Assembly: GCF_009176305.1 (NCBI RefSeq)
Contig: NZ_BLAJ01000003.1
Coordinates: 682,001 to 746,000 of the forward strand
Source of the DNA: Martinezella dioscoreae
GTDB taxonomy: Bacteria; Pseudomonadota; Alphaproteobacteria; Rhizobiales; Rhizobiaceae
Direction of reading: 5' to 3'
Length of the DNA stretch: 64,000 nt
The position numbers and the translations under genes are program-made. Position 1 is the stretch's first letter. Each line of letters starts with the position of its first letter. Below the pieces are notes generated by a model. That model was not told the origin of the DNA. It did no database searches and saw nothing but the letters and a program-made list of their open reading frames with translations. This document shows, one piece after another, positions 36,656 to 44,507 of this stretch.

Positions 36656-37899
36656 TGACCAAAGCCCCAGGCATCGAACCGGCTTCGACCAATATGCCGG
36701 ACGCCTCCCGAATTCTCGGCATGCAGAGAATCGTCTCGCTCGTCTATGCCGGCCGCGACGTAACGCCGCTATGGAACGAGCTCATGCAGCGTGTGACGGC
36801 CGATTCGGCCGATGCGGCCGCACTCATGGACCTGGCGATCATCCTGCAAACGCTCGGCCGCACCGAAGAGGCACGCCAGATCCTGAAGAACGCCGTGCAG
36901 CTGCGGCGGGACTTCCGCGTCGTCCACGGCAACGGAACCGGACCGCGCCTCTTGGCCTTCGTCACCGAAGGCGATTTCATGGCCAACACGCCGCTGGATT
37001 TTCTGCTGGCGGGCAGCGATTGCGTACTATGGCTGCGCTATGTCGACCTGCAAACCTCTGCACTCATCGGTCTGCCGGAGCATGACGTCGCCTTCATGGC
37101 AATCGGAGAGTCAACTGAAAACGCGCCCCTGCTCGCCCATATGCGGGGGCTTCTTGCGAAGTTCGACGGTCTCGTGATGAACCGCAACCCGGAACTGATC
37201 GCGAGGCTTACGCGCGACGGAGTGAGCGGAATGCTGGCAAACGAACCGTCGATCCTCTCCCCTACCACCCATCGCGTATCGCGCGACGATCTCGCAGCCG
37301 TCGGCGCTGGCACCAAGCAGCTGAAAGACTGCGCCCCAGGCCTGGCCTTCCCGCTGGTCGTGCGCCCGCTCAGCACACATGCCGGTAATGGAATGGAGCG
37401 CGTCTCCGATCCGGCTGAACTGGCAGCCTTTCTCGCAGCACAGCCGGCATCCGAGCTTTACGTGGCACCCTTCATCGATTTCCGCGGGGCCGACGGCTAT
37501 TACAACAAGCAGCGCGTCGTATTCATCGACGGCAAGGCCTTCGCCAGCCACATGGCGCTCTCGGACCACTGGATCGTGCACTATCTGAGTGCCGGGATGG
37601 GTCAGAGTGCCGCAAAACGAGCTGTCGAACAGGCATGGATGGAAGATTTCGACTGCGATTTCGCCGTCCGCCACGAAGAGAGTTTTGCAGCACTCTGCCG
37701 TCATATCAAACTCGACTATTTCGGCATCGACTGCGCGGAGCTTCCTGACGGTCGTCTGTTGGTATTCGAGCTCGATGTGGCAATGGTGGTCCACAATATG
37801 GATGACCCTGTCGTCTATCCCTACAAGCAGGTTGCCATGCGCAAGCTGTTCGATGGCTTCGTCGATGCCATCAGGCGAAGGGCGAATAGTGCGCTTTAG
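36649..37899 (+). CDS. TPR/ATP-grasp fold protein (putative ligase)
   Basis: 416 residues. Residues about 30-90 form a TPR-like helical pair (LMDLAIILQTLGRTEEARQI). A domain starting LLAFVTEGDFMANTPLDFLL follows, and the C-terminal half resembles ATP-grasp enzymes: LAFPLVVRPLSTHAGNGMER, then NKQRVVFIDGKAFASHMALS, then CAELPDGRLLVFELDVAMVV with the acidic metal-binding end. Such enzymes join a carboxylate to an amine using ATP. ATG 36649 overlaps the decarboxylase stop; an ATG at 36655 is also possible. Function is unknown; ligation of the decarboxylase product is only an inference. Confidence 0.7.
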   Translation: MLMTKAPGIEPASTNMPDASRILGMQRIVSLVYAGRDVTPLWNELMQRVTADSADAAALMDLAIILQTLGRTEEARQILKNAVQLRRDFRVVHGNGTGPRLLAFVTEGDFMANTPLDFLLAGSDCVLWLRYVDLQTSALIGLPEHDVAFMAIGESTENAPLLAHMRGLLAKFDGLVMNRNPELIARLTRDGVSGMLANEPSILSPTTHRVSRDDLAAVGAGTKQLKDCAPGLAFPLVVRPLSTHAGNGMERVSDPAELAAFLAAQPASELYVAPFIDFRGADGYYNKQRVVFIDGKAFASHMALSDHWIVHYLSAGMGQSAAKRAVEQAWMEDFDCDFAVRHEESFAALCRHIKLDYFGIDCAELPDGRLLVFELDVAMVVHNMDDPVVYPYKQVAMRKLFDGFVDAIRRRANSAL

Positions 37900-37998
37900 A
37901 GCAATTCCAGGAAAAGTGCGCAGCGGTTTTCCGTCCGGAATTGCGAGACAACAAAGAGATAGAGCGGCTCAGAGATTCTGTGAAAAACTGAACCGCTC
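37899..37998. repeat. dispersed palindromic repeat (RIME-like)
   Basis: Two stem-loops lie in tandem: GCAATTCC (37901-37908) with GGAATTGC (37937-37944), with inner GGAAAA/TTTTCC pairing, and GAGCGGCTCAG (37962-37972) with CTGAACCGCTC (37988-37998). This composite matches a mosaic intergenic palindrome I know as abundant in Rhizobium genomes. It sits between the convergent ATP-grasp and flagellin genes. Confidence 0.75.
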
Positions 37999-38038
37999 CA
38001 GGCTCGCAGCCGGATTGCGACGTCGCGCAAAACGAAAA

Positions 38039-38062
38039 CCGCGCCTTCCGGAGAAGGCGCGG
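38039..38062 (-). terminator. flagellin terminator
   Basis: CCGCGCCTTC (38039-38048), loop CGGA, GAAGGCGCGG (38053-38062); on the minus strand GGTTTTCGTTTT follows. It is 44 bases after the stop codon of the flagellin at 38106. Confidence 0.85.
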
Positions 38063-38105
38063 CAAGGTCGTATCCTGTTTGGCCAACGTGTGCTGGCGCT
38101 TCCTA

Positions 38106-39020
38106 TTAACGGAAGAGCGACAGGATCTGCTGGGTCGAGGAGTTGGCGATCGACAGGGACTGAACAGCCAGCTGCTGCTGCGTCTGCAGAGCAGACAGCT
38201 TGCTCGATTCTTCTTCCATGTCGGCGTCAACCAGCTTGCCAACGCCCGACTGGATCGAGTCGGAGAGCGAGGAAGCGAAGCTCGTCTGCAGGTCGATACG
38301 GCTGGAGATGGAGCCGAGCTTCGAACCCAGGCTGGTGAGCGAGTTCAGAGCGGTCTGAACCATGTTGAGCGCGCTGGAGATCTGGCCGCCCGTCATGTTG
38401 GTGATGTCGAGGCTGAAGACCGAAGCGCCGACGGTGCTGTCCTTCGTGCCGAGGATGCCCGAAGCCGTGTCGATCGTGCCGGCTGCATTGGCGCCGAACA
38501 GAACGTTGCCGGTTGCGCCGGTGTTGAAGGCGTAGGAGGTCGAGCTGACCGAAACGGTGCCGTTGGTGCCGCGGATGAACGAGGAAACAACCGAAGCCGA
38601 GTCGTTGTTTGCGGCCATGACCCAGTTTTCGCCGTTGAACGAAGCGGACTGGGCAACGCTCTGAAGCTGCTGCTGCAGCTGCGTGATTTCTTCCTGAACA
38701 GACTTCTTGTCGACCGACGGTTCCATCGCGGTTGCAAGCTTGTCCTTGATCTGGCCGACGACGTCGATCGCGCTGGTGACGGCCGTCGATGCGGTGTCAA
38801 CCTTGGCAGCGCCGAGGCCGAGAGCGTCGGAAACGGCGCCGATGGCGCTGTTGTCGGACTTCATGCTGGTGGCGATCGACCAGTAGGCAGCGTTGTCGGA
38901 AGCCTTGGAGATGCGCAGGCCAGAAGAAACGGCGTTCTGCGTGTCCTGCAGGTTCGAGCCGATGGTACGCAGCGTCTGGAGAGCAGCCATTGCGGCGTTG
39001 TTGGTAAGAATGCTCGTCAT
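38106..39020 (-). CDS. flaB: flagellin (tandem copy 2)
   Basis: 304 residues from ATG 39020 with AAAGGGGC upstream. It is nearly identical to the flagellin at 39276 (about 17 differences in 304 residues by eye, concentrated at the N terminus and single sites). Standard flagellin ends: LQDTQNAVSSGLRISKASDN and SSKLSALQTQQQLAVQSLSI, finishing ILSLFR. The name follows the position of S. meliloti flaB and is tentative. It has its own upstream element and terminator. Confidence 0.95.
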   Translation of the reverse strand: MTSILTNNAAMAALQTLRTIGSNLQDTQNAVSSGLRISKASDNAAYWSIATSMKSDNSAIGAVSDALGLGAAKVDTASTAVTSAIDVVGQIKDKLATAMEPSVDKKSVQEEITQLQQQLQSVAQSASFNGENWVMAANNDSASVVSSFIRGTNGTVSVSSTSYAFNTGATGNVLFGANAAGTIDTASGILGTKDSTVGASVFSLDITNMTGGQISSALNMVQTALNSLTSLGSKLGSISSRIDLQTSFASSLSDSIQSGVGKLVDADMEEESSKLSALQTQQQLAVQSLSIANSSTQQILSLFR

Positions 39021-39059
39021 GATATTTGCCCCTTTGGCAGTGGTTGAATAAGGGACATT

Positions 39060-39097
39060 CCGGACCTAAAACCGGTAACGGCATTCAGCATCATGCC
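39060..39097 (-). promoter_or_regulatory. flagellin upstream element, tandem copy 2
   Basis: Minus strand GGCATGA (39097-39091), 15 bases, CCGG (39075-39072), 8 bases, CCGG (39063-39060), then AATGTCCC. It lies 71 bases before the start. GGTTAAT and GTTAACC boxes precede it, as before the flagellin at 34716. Confidence 0.6.
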
Positions 39098-39201
39098 TAT
39101 TAACCAAATTCGTTAAGGTTAACTCGCCGCTTCGATGGTCCTAAGAAACAGCAATATAGTTAAGAAAAGCTGAACCGCGTTTGGCCAAAAAATATAAAAA
39201 A

Positions 39202-39226
39202 AACCGCGCCTTAGATAGGCGCGGTT
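39202..39226 (-). terminator. flagellin terminator
   Basis: AACCGCGCCT (39202-39211), 5-base loop, AGGCGCGGTT (39217-39226), followed on the minus strand by a long T-run (TTTTTTTATATTTTTT type). It is 50 bases after the stop of the flagellin at 39276 and should isolate it from the next flagellin. Confidence 0.9.
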
Positions 39227-39275
39227 AACTTGTTGTTTAGGATTTTCGACCAACGCGCCGCGTTGGCGCTTCCTA

Positions 39276-40190
39276 TTAACGGAAGAGCGACAGGATCGAC
39301 TGGGTCGAGGAGTTGGCGATCGACAGGGACTGGATAGCCAGCTGCTGCTGCGTCTGCAGAGCAGACAGCTTGCTGGATTCCTGTTCCATGTCGGCGTCAA
39401 CCAGCTTGCCAACGCCCGACTGGATCGAGTCGGAGAGCGACGAAGCGAAGCTCGTCTGCAGGTCGATACGGCTGGAGATGGAGCCGAGCTTCGAACCCAG
39501 GCTGGTCATGGAGTTCAGAGCAGTCTGAACCATGTTGAGCGCGCTGGAGATCTGGCCGGAAGTCATGCTGCTGATGTCGAGGCTGAAGACCGAAGCGCCG
39601 ACGGTGCTGTCCTTCGTGCCGAGGATGCCCGAAGCCGTGTCGATCGTGCCGGCTGCATTGGCGCCGAACAGAACGTTGCCGGTTGCGCCGGTGTTGAAGG
39701 CGTAGGAGGTCGTGCTGACCGAAACGGTGCCGTTGGTGCCGCGGATGAACGAGGAAACAACCGAAGCCGAGCCGTTGTTTGCAGCCATGACCCAGTTTTC
39801 GCCGTTGAACGAAGCCGACTGGGCAACGCTCTGAAGCTGCTGCTGCAGCTGGCCGATTTCTTCCTGAACGGACTTCTTGTCGACCGAGCCTTCCATGGCG
39901 GTTGCAAGCTTGTCCTTGATCTGGCCGACGATGTCGATCGCGCTGGTGACGGCCGTCGATGCGGTGTCAACCTTGGCAGCGCCGAGGCCGAGAGCGTCGG
40001 AAACGGCGCCGATGGCGCTGTTGTCGGACTTCATGCTCGTGGCGATCGACCAGTAAGCAGCGTTGTCGGAAGCCTTGGAGATGCGCAAGCCGGAAGAAAC
40101 GGCGTTCTGCGTGTCCTGCAGGTTGCTGCTGATGTTCTGCAGCGTCTGGAGGGCGGCCATTGCGGAATTGTTGGTGATAATGCTGGTCAT
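39276..40190 (-). CDS. flaA: flagellin (tandem copy 1)
   Basis: 304 residues from ATG 40190 with AGGGGA upstream; 26 open codons before it are rejected because flagellins begin MTSI. Ends are canonical (SALQTQQQLAIQSLSIANSS, then ILSLFR). It is the paralogue of the gene at 38106, and the homology continues past the stop codon. The name is given by the position next to fliP, as in S. meliloti, and is tentative. A divergent glycosyltransferase gene is upstream. Confidence 0.95.
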   Translation of the reverse strand: MTSIITNNSAMAALQTLQNISSNLQDTQNAVSSGLRISKASDNAAYWSIATSMKSDNSAIGAVSDALGLGAAKVDTASTAVTSAIDIVGQIKDKLATAMEGSVDKKSVQEEIGQLQQQLQSVAQSASFNGENWVMAANNGSASVVSSFIRGTNGTVSVSTTSYAFNTGATGNVLFGANAAGTIDTASGILGTKDSTVGASVFSLDISSMTSGQISSALNMVQTALNSMTSLGSKLGSISSRIDLQTSFASSLSDSIQSGVGKLVDADMEQESSKLSALQTQQQLAIQSLSIANSSTQSILSLFR

Positions 40191-40230
40191 AGGAGTGTCC
40201 CCTGGAAACTGGATACAAAAGGAGGACATA

Positions 40231-40271
40231 CCGGACTGGAAATACCGGCGATGACGGAGCAGCTTCATGCC
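40231..40271 (-). promoter_or_regulatory. flagellin upstream element, tandem copy 1
   Basis: Minus strand GGCATGA (40271-40265), 16 bases, CCGG (40248-40245), 10 bases, CCGG (40234-40231), then TATGTCC. It lies 75 bases before the start. The GTTAAC boxes seen at two other flagellins are absent. The remaining 40272-40522 spacer leads to the divergent glycosyltransferase and holds no other visible gene. Confidence 0.55.
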
Positions 40272-40522
40272 CCTCGATCCATTTTCCTAGAGGACCAAAC
40301 CCGTCATGTCGCGAGAAAGTTCGCATCCATTGCTTGCCAATTTCTTAAATCCGGGACCAGTGGACACCGCCTCTCTGGAACGTGGCTAAGAATCCGTAAA
40401 GGCAATTTCGACCGGTGCTTCGGTTTCAGGCAAGCTCCGTGAGGGATCATGAAGCGAATCCATGATGCCGGCCCTCGCCCTTCGGCGGGAGCCAGTCAAC
40501 ATATCGCTCGGAGTTCTCGCTC

Positions 40523-42466
40523 GTGAATACAAAAAATGCCTTTGTGACAGCGTCCGGCTTCTACCAGAAGGGCCAATATACACGCGCACTCGAAACGCTG
40601 AACGAGCTGCTGAACATCGACAGATCGCCCAAGACCTATGCGCTGCTGGCAAAGACGCTGCTGAAACTCGGCTTCCGATCGGATGCGGCAAGCGCCTACG
40701 AGCTAGCCGGCCGGCAAAAGCCACAGCGCGACGACTATCTTCGGGAAGCTCTGCTGCTGCACGGCGACTGCGGCAACGACGATCAGGCTCTCGCGATCGG
40801 AAGTCTGATCCTGCCCCTGGCATTCAAGGATCCGGACCTTGCCTTCGTCCTCAGCCGCATCTTTCTCGCCCGTCAGCAAAAGGATTTGCTGACGGGCTTC
40901 AAGACGGTGCTCGTCGAAGGACCGGAACTCAAGCATCGCCAGATGGCCGCAAGGCTGCTGACCGACGATCTCTATGACGAAAGCAACCGGCACATCGTCA
41001 CAACCCTGTTCAAGAAGCATCCCGACCATGTCATTTTCCGCGCGCTCTACCTGATCTTCGCGCGCGAGGTGTCCGATCTGGCCGCCGTCGAAAAACATAT
41101 GGCCCCGGTCCTGGCATCGCTTGCACAGGGCAAGCTCGAGCATGTCATTCCGGACAATCCCTTCTTCCATCTCCATTGGTGCGGCGACGAGGCGCTTAAC
41201 AAGCTCGCGGTCCACGACACCGATCCATTGCCGGCGGGCCATGCGGAAGCCCGCCGCAAGCTGCCGCATACATGGGGCGGCAAGATCCGCATCGGCTATC
41301 TCTCCTCCGATTTCTGGCCGGGACACGCGACGATGAAGCTAATGCAGCGCGTCCTCGAGTTGCACGACAAGGATCGGTTCGAAATCACCCTTTTCGACCA
41401 CTCGGAGACGGCTCACCAGAAAGAGGAGGCTTTCGACTATTCGGCAATGGGGACCACGGTCGACATTCGCGGCCTTTCCAACCAGGCTGCAGCAGAAGCG
41501 ATCCGCGCCCGTGGAATCGACATTCTCGTCGATCTCAAGGGGCATACAAAGGGAAGTCGCGCTTTTATCCTCAACTACATGCCCGCTCCGATCCATGTCG
41601 CCTGGCTGGGCTTTCCCGGCACAACCGTCAACATCGACCTCGACTACATCATCGGCGACCATTACGTCCTGCCGGATCAGTCGAAGGCGCATTTCTACGA
41701 AAAATATTGTCGCCTGCCCGAATGCTACCAGCCGAATGATCCGCTCAACCGCCCGAAGCCGCGGCCGACAACGCGTGCGGAGCACGGGCTGCCCGAGGAC
41801 GCTTTCGTTTACGCTTCCTTCAACGGCAACCGCAAGATCACACCGCAGATGGTCGACGTATGGTGCAATATTCTCAAGCGCAGCAAGAACAGCGTGCTCT
41901 GGCTGCTGTGCAACGGCCCTCGCGCGGAGGCCAATATCTGGTCGCGCCTGGAAGCCCGCGGCGTCAACCGCAAGCGGGTCGTCTTTACCAGCCGCATTCG
42001 CTACGAGGACCATATCGACCGCCAGCAGCTTGCCGATCTCGGCCTCGATACCTTCCCCGTCAACGGCCATACGACGACCTCGGAACAGCTCTGGGGCGGC
42101 CTGCCGGTTCTCACCATCAAGGGCACCAATTTCGCTTCGCGCGTCAGCGAAAGCCTGCTGAATGCCATCGGCCTGCCGGAATTGGTGGCCGACGACGTCC
42201 AGGCCTATGAAGACATGGCCGTGCAGCTCGCCGGCCAGCCGGAGCGGATTGCCAAGTTCAAGGAAACGCTAGCGGCCAATCGCTACATCAAGCCGCTCTT
42301 CGATGCCGAACGCTTCACGCATCATCTGGAGACGGCCTTTGAGATGATGGCAGCGCGGGCCAAGCAGGGGCTTGCACCCGATCACATGGACGTGCCGGCA
42401 CTGCCGCCGCGGGCGGAACCGTTCATGGAAGACGACCGGAATTCGGCGGCAATCGCGGCCGAATAA
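40523..42466 (+). CDS. TPR protein with OGT/SPINDLY (GT41) glycosyltransferase domain
   Basis: 647 residues from GTG 40523 with GGAG about 10 bases upstream. Residues 1-200 are TPR-like helices (QYTRALETLNELLNI). Residues about 245-600 match O-GlcNAc transferase of the GT41 family: KIRIGYLSSDFWPGHATMKL with the His, DILVDLKGHTKGSR, HVAWLGFPGTTVNIDLDYII, FNGNRKITPQMVDVW with the UDP-sugar-contacting Lys, NSVLWLL, and VNGHTTTSEQLWGG. It would transfer a sugar to Ser/Thr in the cytoplasm. Placement between flagellin and fliP suggests flagellin as substrate, but this is inferred. Confidence 0.88.
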   Translation: MNTKNAFVTASGFYQKGQYTRALETLNELLNIDRSPKTYALLAKTLLKLGFRSDAASAYELAGRQKPQRDDYLREALLLHGDCGNDDQALAIGSLILPLAFKDPDLAFVLSRIFLARQQKDLLTGFKTVLVEGPELKHRQMAARLLTDDLYDESNRHIVTTLFKKHPDHVIFRALYLIFAREVSDLAAVEKHMAPVLASLAQGKLEHVIPDNPFFHLHWCGDEALNKLAVHDTDPLPAGHAEARRKLPHTWGGKIRIGYLSSDFWPGHATMKLMQRVLELHDKDRFEITLFDHSETAHQKEEAFDYSAMGTTVDIRGLSNQAAAEAIRARGIDILVDLKGHTKGSRAFILNYMPAPIHVAWLGFPGTTVNIDLDYIIGDHYVLPDQSKAHFYEKYCRLPECYQPNDPLNRPKPRPTTRAEHGLPEDAFVYASFNGNRKITPQMVDVWCNILKRSKNSVLWLLCNGPRAEANIWSRLEARGVNRKRVVFTSRIRYEDHIDRQQLADLGLDTFPVNGHTTTSEQLWGGLPVLTIKGTNFASRVSESLLNAIGLPELVADDVQAYEDMAVQLAGQPERIAKFKETLAANRYIKPLFDAERFTHHLETAFEMMAARAKQGLAPDHMDVPALPPRAEPFMEDDRNSAAIAAE

Positions 42467-42472
42467 GTTTCA

Positions 42473-42504
42473 GCGATCATCGGGGCAAGAGCTCCGGTGA
42501 TCGC
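42473..42504. terminator. possible bidirectional terminator, OGT / fliP
   Basis: GCGATCA (42473-42479) pairs with TGATCGC (42498-42504), extended by CGG/CCG inside, in the 53-base gap between convergent genes. T-runs are weak on both sides, so efficiency is uncertain. Confidence 0.5.
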
Positions 42505-42519
42505 CTTCCGCTCATAATA

Positions 42520-43278
42520 TCAGTGGAAAGAGCGGACCAGGCTGCCGACCAGAAGGTTCCAGCCGTCGATCAGCACAAAAAAGAGAATCTTGAACGGCAG
42601 AGAGATCGAGGTTGGCGGCAGCATCATCATGCCCATCGCCATGACGATGGTCGAAACGATCAGGTCGATGACCAGAAACGGCAGGACCACAAGGAAACCG
42701 ATTTCGAAGCCTCGGCGAATTTCCGAGATCATGAAGGCCGGGATCAGCACGCGATAATCGATCTTGTTGTCGACCACCGTCGTCTGGCCGCGTTCCTGTG
42801 CGAGGTCGACGAAAAGCTTCAGGTCCTTGTCGCGCGTATTGTTGGACATGAAGGTGCGGAAGGGCTCGGCGATGCGCTGCACTGCGTCCGCTTCCGAAAT
42901 CTGATTGGCCAGCAGCGGCTGCACGCCATCCTTCCAGGCCTGATCGAAGGTCGGCGACATGACGTAGAAGGTCATGAAAAGGGCGAGGCTCAGCAGGATC
43001 ATGTTCGACGGCGTCGTCGCAAGGCCCATGCCGGTGCGCAGGATCGAAAAGGCGATGATGAAGCGCGGAAAGCTCGTCACCATGATCAGGATACCCGGCG
43101 CGATCGACAGGATCGTCAGAAGCCCGAAGGTACGGATGATCCAGGCGGCAACCGAGCCGTTGACCGGCGCGTTCAGAAGATCGGTCGGAAGCTGCTGCGA
43201 CAATTGCTGCGCCGCCGCCAGCTCAGGCGACAAGACAGCAATCACGAATATAAATAGAGCAAGTGCTGGTCGACTCAT
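42520..43278 (-). CDS. fliP: flagellar export gate protein FliP
   Basis: 252 residues. A cleavable signal peptide (ALALFIFVIAVLSPELAAAQ) is followed by four membrane helices and conserved FliP blocks (LTILSIAPGILIMVTSFPRF, GMGLATTPSNMILLSLALFM, MGMMMLPPTSISLPFKILFF). It is the last gene of the flgF-fliP operon and overlaps fliL by ATGA. It joins FliQ and FliR, encoded 20 kb away. Confidence 0.97.
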   Translation of the reverse strand: MSRPALALFIFVIAVLSPELAAAQQLSQQLPTDLLNAPVNGSVAAWIIRTFGLLTILSIAPGILIMVTSFPRFIIAFSILRTGMGLATTPSNMILLSLALFMTFYVMSPTFDQAWKDGVQPLLANQISEADAVQRIAEPFRTFMSNNTRDKDLKLFVDLAQERGQTTVVDNKIDYRVLIPAFMISEIRRGFEIGFLVVLPFLVIDLIVSTIVMAMGMMMLPPTSISLPFKILFFVLIDGWNLLVGSLVRSFH

Positions 43279-43769
43279 TCGATCACGAAAGTTCTGAAGA
43301 TAACTTTCGATACTCGTCCTTCCGAGCGCAGGTCAACACGCTCCTGAATGTCATCCCTAAGATATTGCAGGCCCCGTGCACCTTCGATCTGCTGCAAGGA
43401 AACCGTGCGGATATAAGCCAGGATATCCTGATGGATCGCCTGGGCGAGCTGTGCGTCCGGCGGCCCCTTGAAAACCAGCGCAAGCTCCAGCCTGATCCAG
43501 CTCTGCGAGGGATAAGCGAGATTGGTGGTGATCGGATCGAGCGCAACGATGCCGTTTGCCTGGGCGGCTGCCGCAGCCTGCTTGCTGTCGCCGCCGGCCT
43601 TTGCAATCGCCTGCACGGCCGCAGTGGCCTCCTTGATCCGCGGCGCCACCATGGTTCCCAGGACCCAGCCGCCGCCGCCGCCGAGCACGGTCAGCACCAG
43701 TAGCCCGACAATCATCATGATCATCGGCGATCCCTTGCCCTTTGCCGGTTCGTCTGCGGCTGCTGCCAT
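43275..43769 (-). CDS. fliL: flagellar basal-body protein FliL
   Basis: 164 residues, a single membrane anchor (MIMMIVGLLVLTVLGGGGGW) near residues 18-38 and a periplasmic FliL domain (IRLELALVFKGPPDAQLAQA, QDILAYIRTVSLQQIEGARG, IFRTFVIE at the end). FliL rings surround stators. It starts 25 bases after flgH and overlaps fliP by four bases. Confidence 0.94.
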   Translation of the reverse strand: MAAAADEPAKGKGSPMIMMIVGLLVLTVLGGGGGWVLGTMVAPRIKEATAAVQAIAKAGGDSKQAAAAAQANGIVALDPITTNLAYPSQSWIRLELALVFKGPPDAQLAQAIHQDILAYIRTVSLQQIEGARGLQYLRDDIQERVDLRSEGRVSKVIFRTFVIE

Positions 43770-43793
43770 ATTCCCTATCCGTTCACTGTCAAA

Positions 43794-44507
43794 TCAGAGC
43801 GGCGAGAGCAGGTCGACGGCCTGCTGCCCCCTCGGCGGCTGCTGTATTTCCGTCAGGCGGCCACGGCCGCCATAGGAGATGCGCGCCTCGGCGATCTTGT
43901 CGTAGGAAATGGTATTCTCGGAGGTGACGTCTTGCGGCCGGACGATGCCGGCGACGTTGAGAATGCGGATTTCCTGGTTCATGCGCACTTCCTGCGAACC
44001 GCTGATCATCAGGTTGCCGTTTTCGAGAATGCCCGTTACGACAGCTGCGACCAGAAGGTTGATCTGCTCGGAACGCTGCATCTTGCCTTTGCTGTCGGTG
44101 CTGGTGTCAGAGCCTGAAGTCGCGTCAGCATTGGTGCTTGGCTGCCAGCCAAAGATCTTGGCGGTGATGTTCCAGTTCATATCGCTCTTGTTCGTGCGAT
44201 TGCGATTGGTCTCGTTATCCCAATTCGCCTTGTCATTGATCTGGATCGTAACAGTCAGGATGTCGCCGACATTGAGTGCACGCGCATCCTTGAACAGGGC
44301 GGCCTGCGAATCATTCCAGAGCGAATAGCCCTGCGCGACTTGATGGGGCCGCTTCGGATACTGCGACATCTGCGGCGTCTGCGCATATTGCAGGCCGCTG
44401 CCGATCGGACTCATGGCAGGCGCCCTGCCGATTTCCTTGAGGGCCTGCGACTGGCAACCGGCGAGGAAGACGACGATTGCGCAGGCGGCCGTAAGACGCG
44501 TGTTCAT
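43794..44507 (-). CDS. flgH: L-ring lipoprotein FlgH
   Basis: 237 residues from ATG 44507. Lipoprotein signal with lipobox (CAIVVFLAGC, Cys18). Family blocks follow: SLWNDSQAALFKDARALNVG, DILTVTIQINDKANWDNETN and GSQEVRMNQEIRILNVAGIV. It forms the outer-membrane ring. The start is fixed by the signal peptide and by ATGA overlap with motE; a longer open frame upstream is a shadow of motE. Confidence 0.96.
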   Translation of the reverse strand: MNTRLTAACAIVVFLAGCQSQALKEIGRAPAMSPIGSGLQYAQTPQMSQYPKRPHQVAQGYSLWNDSQAALFKDARALNVGDILTVTIQINDKANWDNETNRNRTNKSDMNWNITAKIFGWQPSTNADATSGSDTSTDSKGKMQRSEQINLLVAAVVTGILENGNLMISGSQEVRMNQEIRILNVAGIVRPQDVTSENTISYDKIAEARISYGGRGRLTEIQQPPRGQQAVDLLSPL

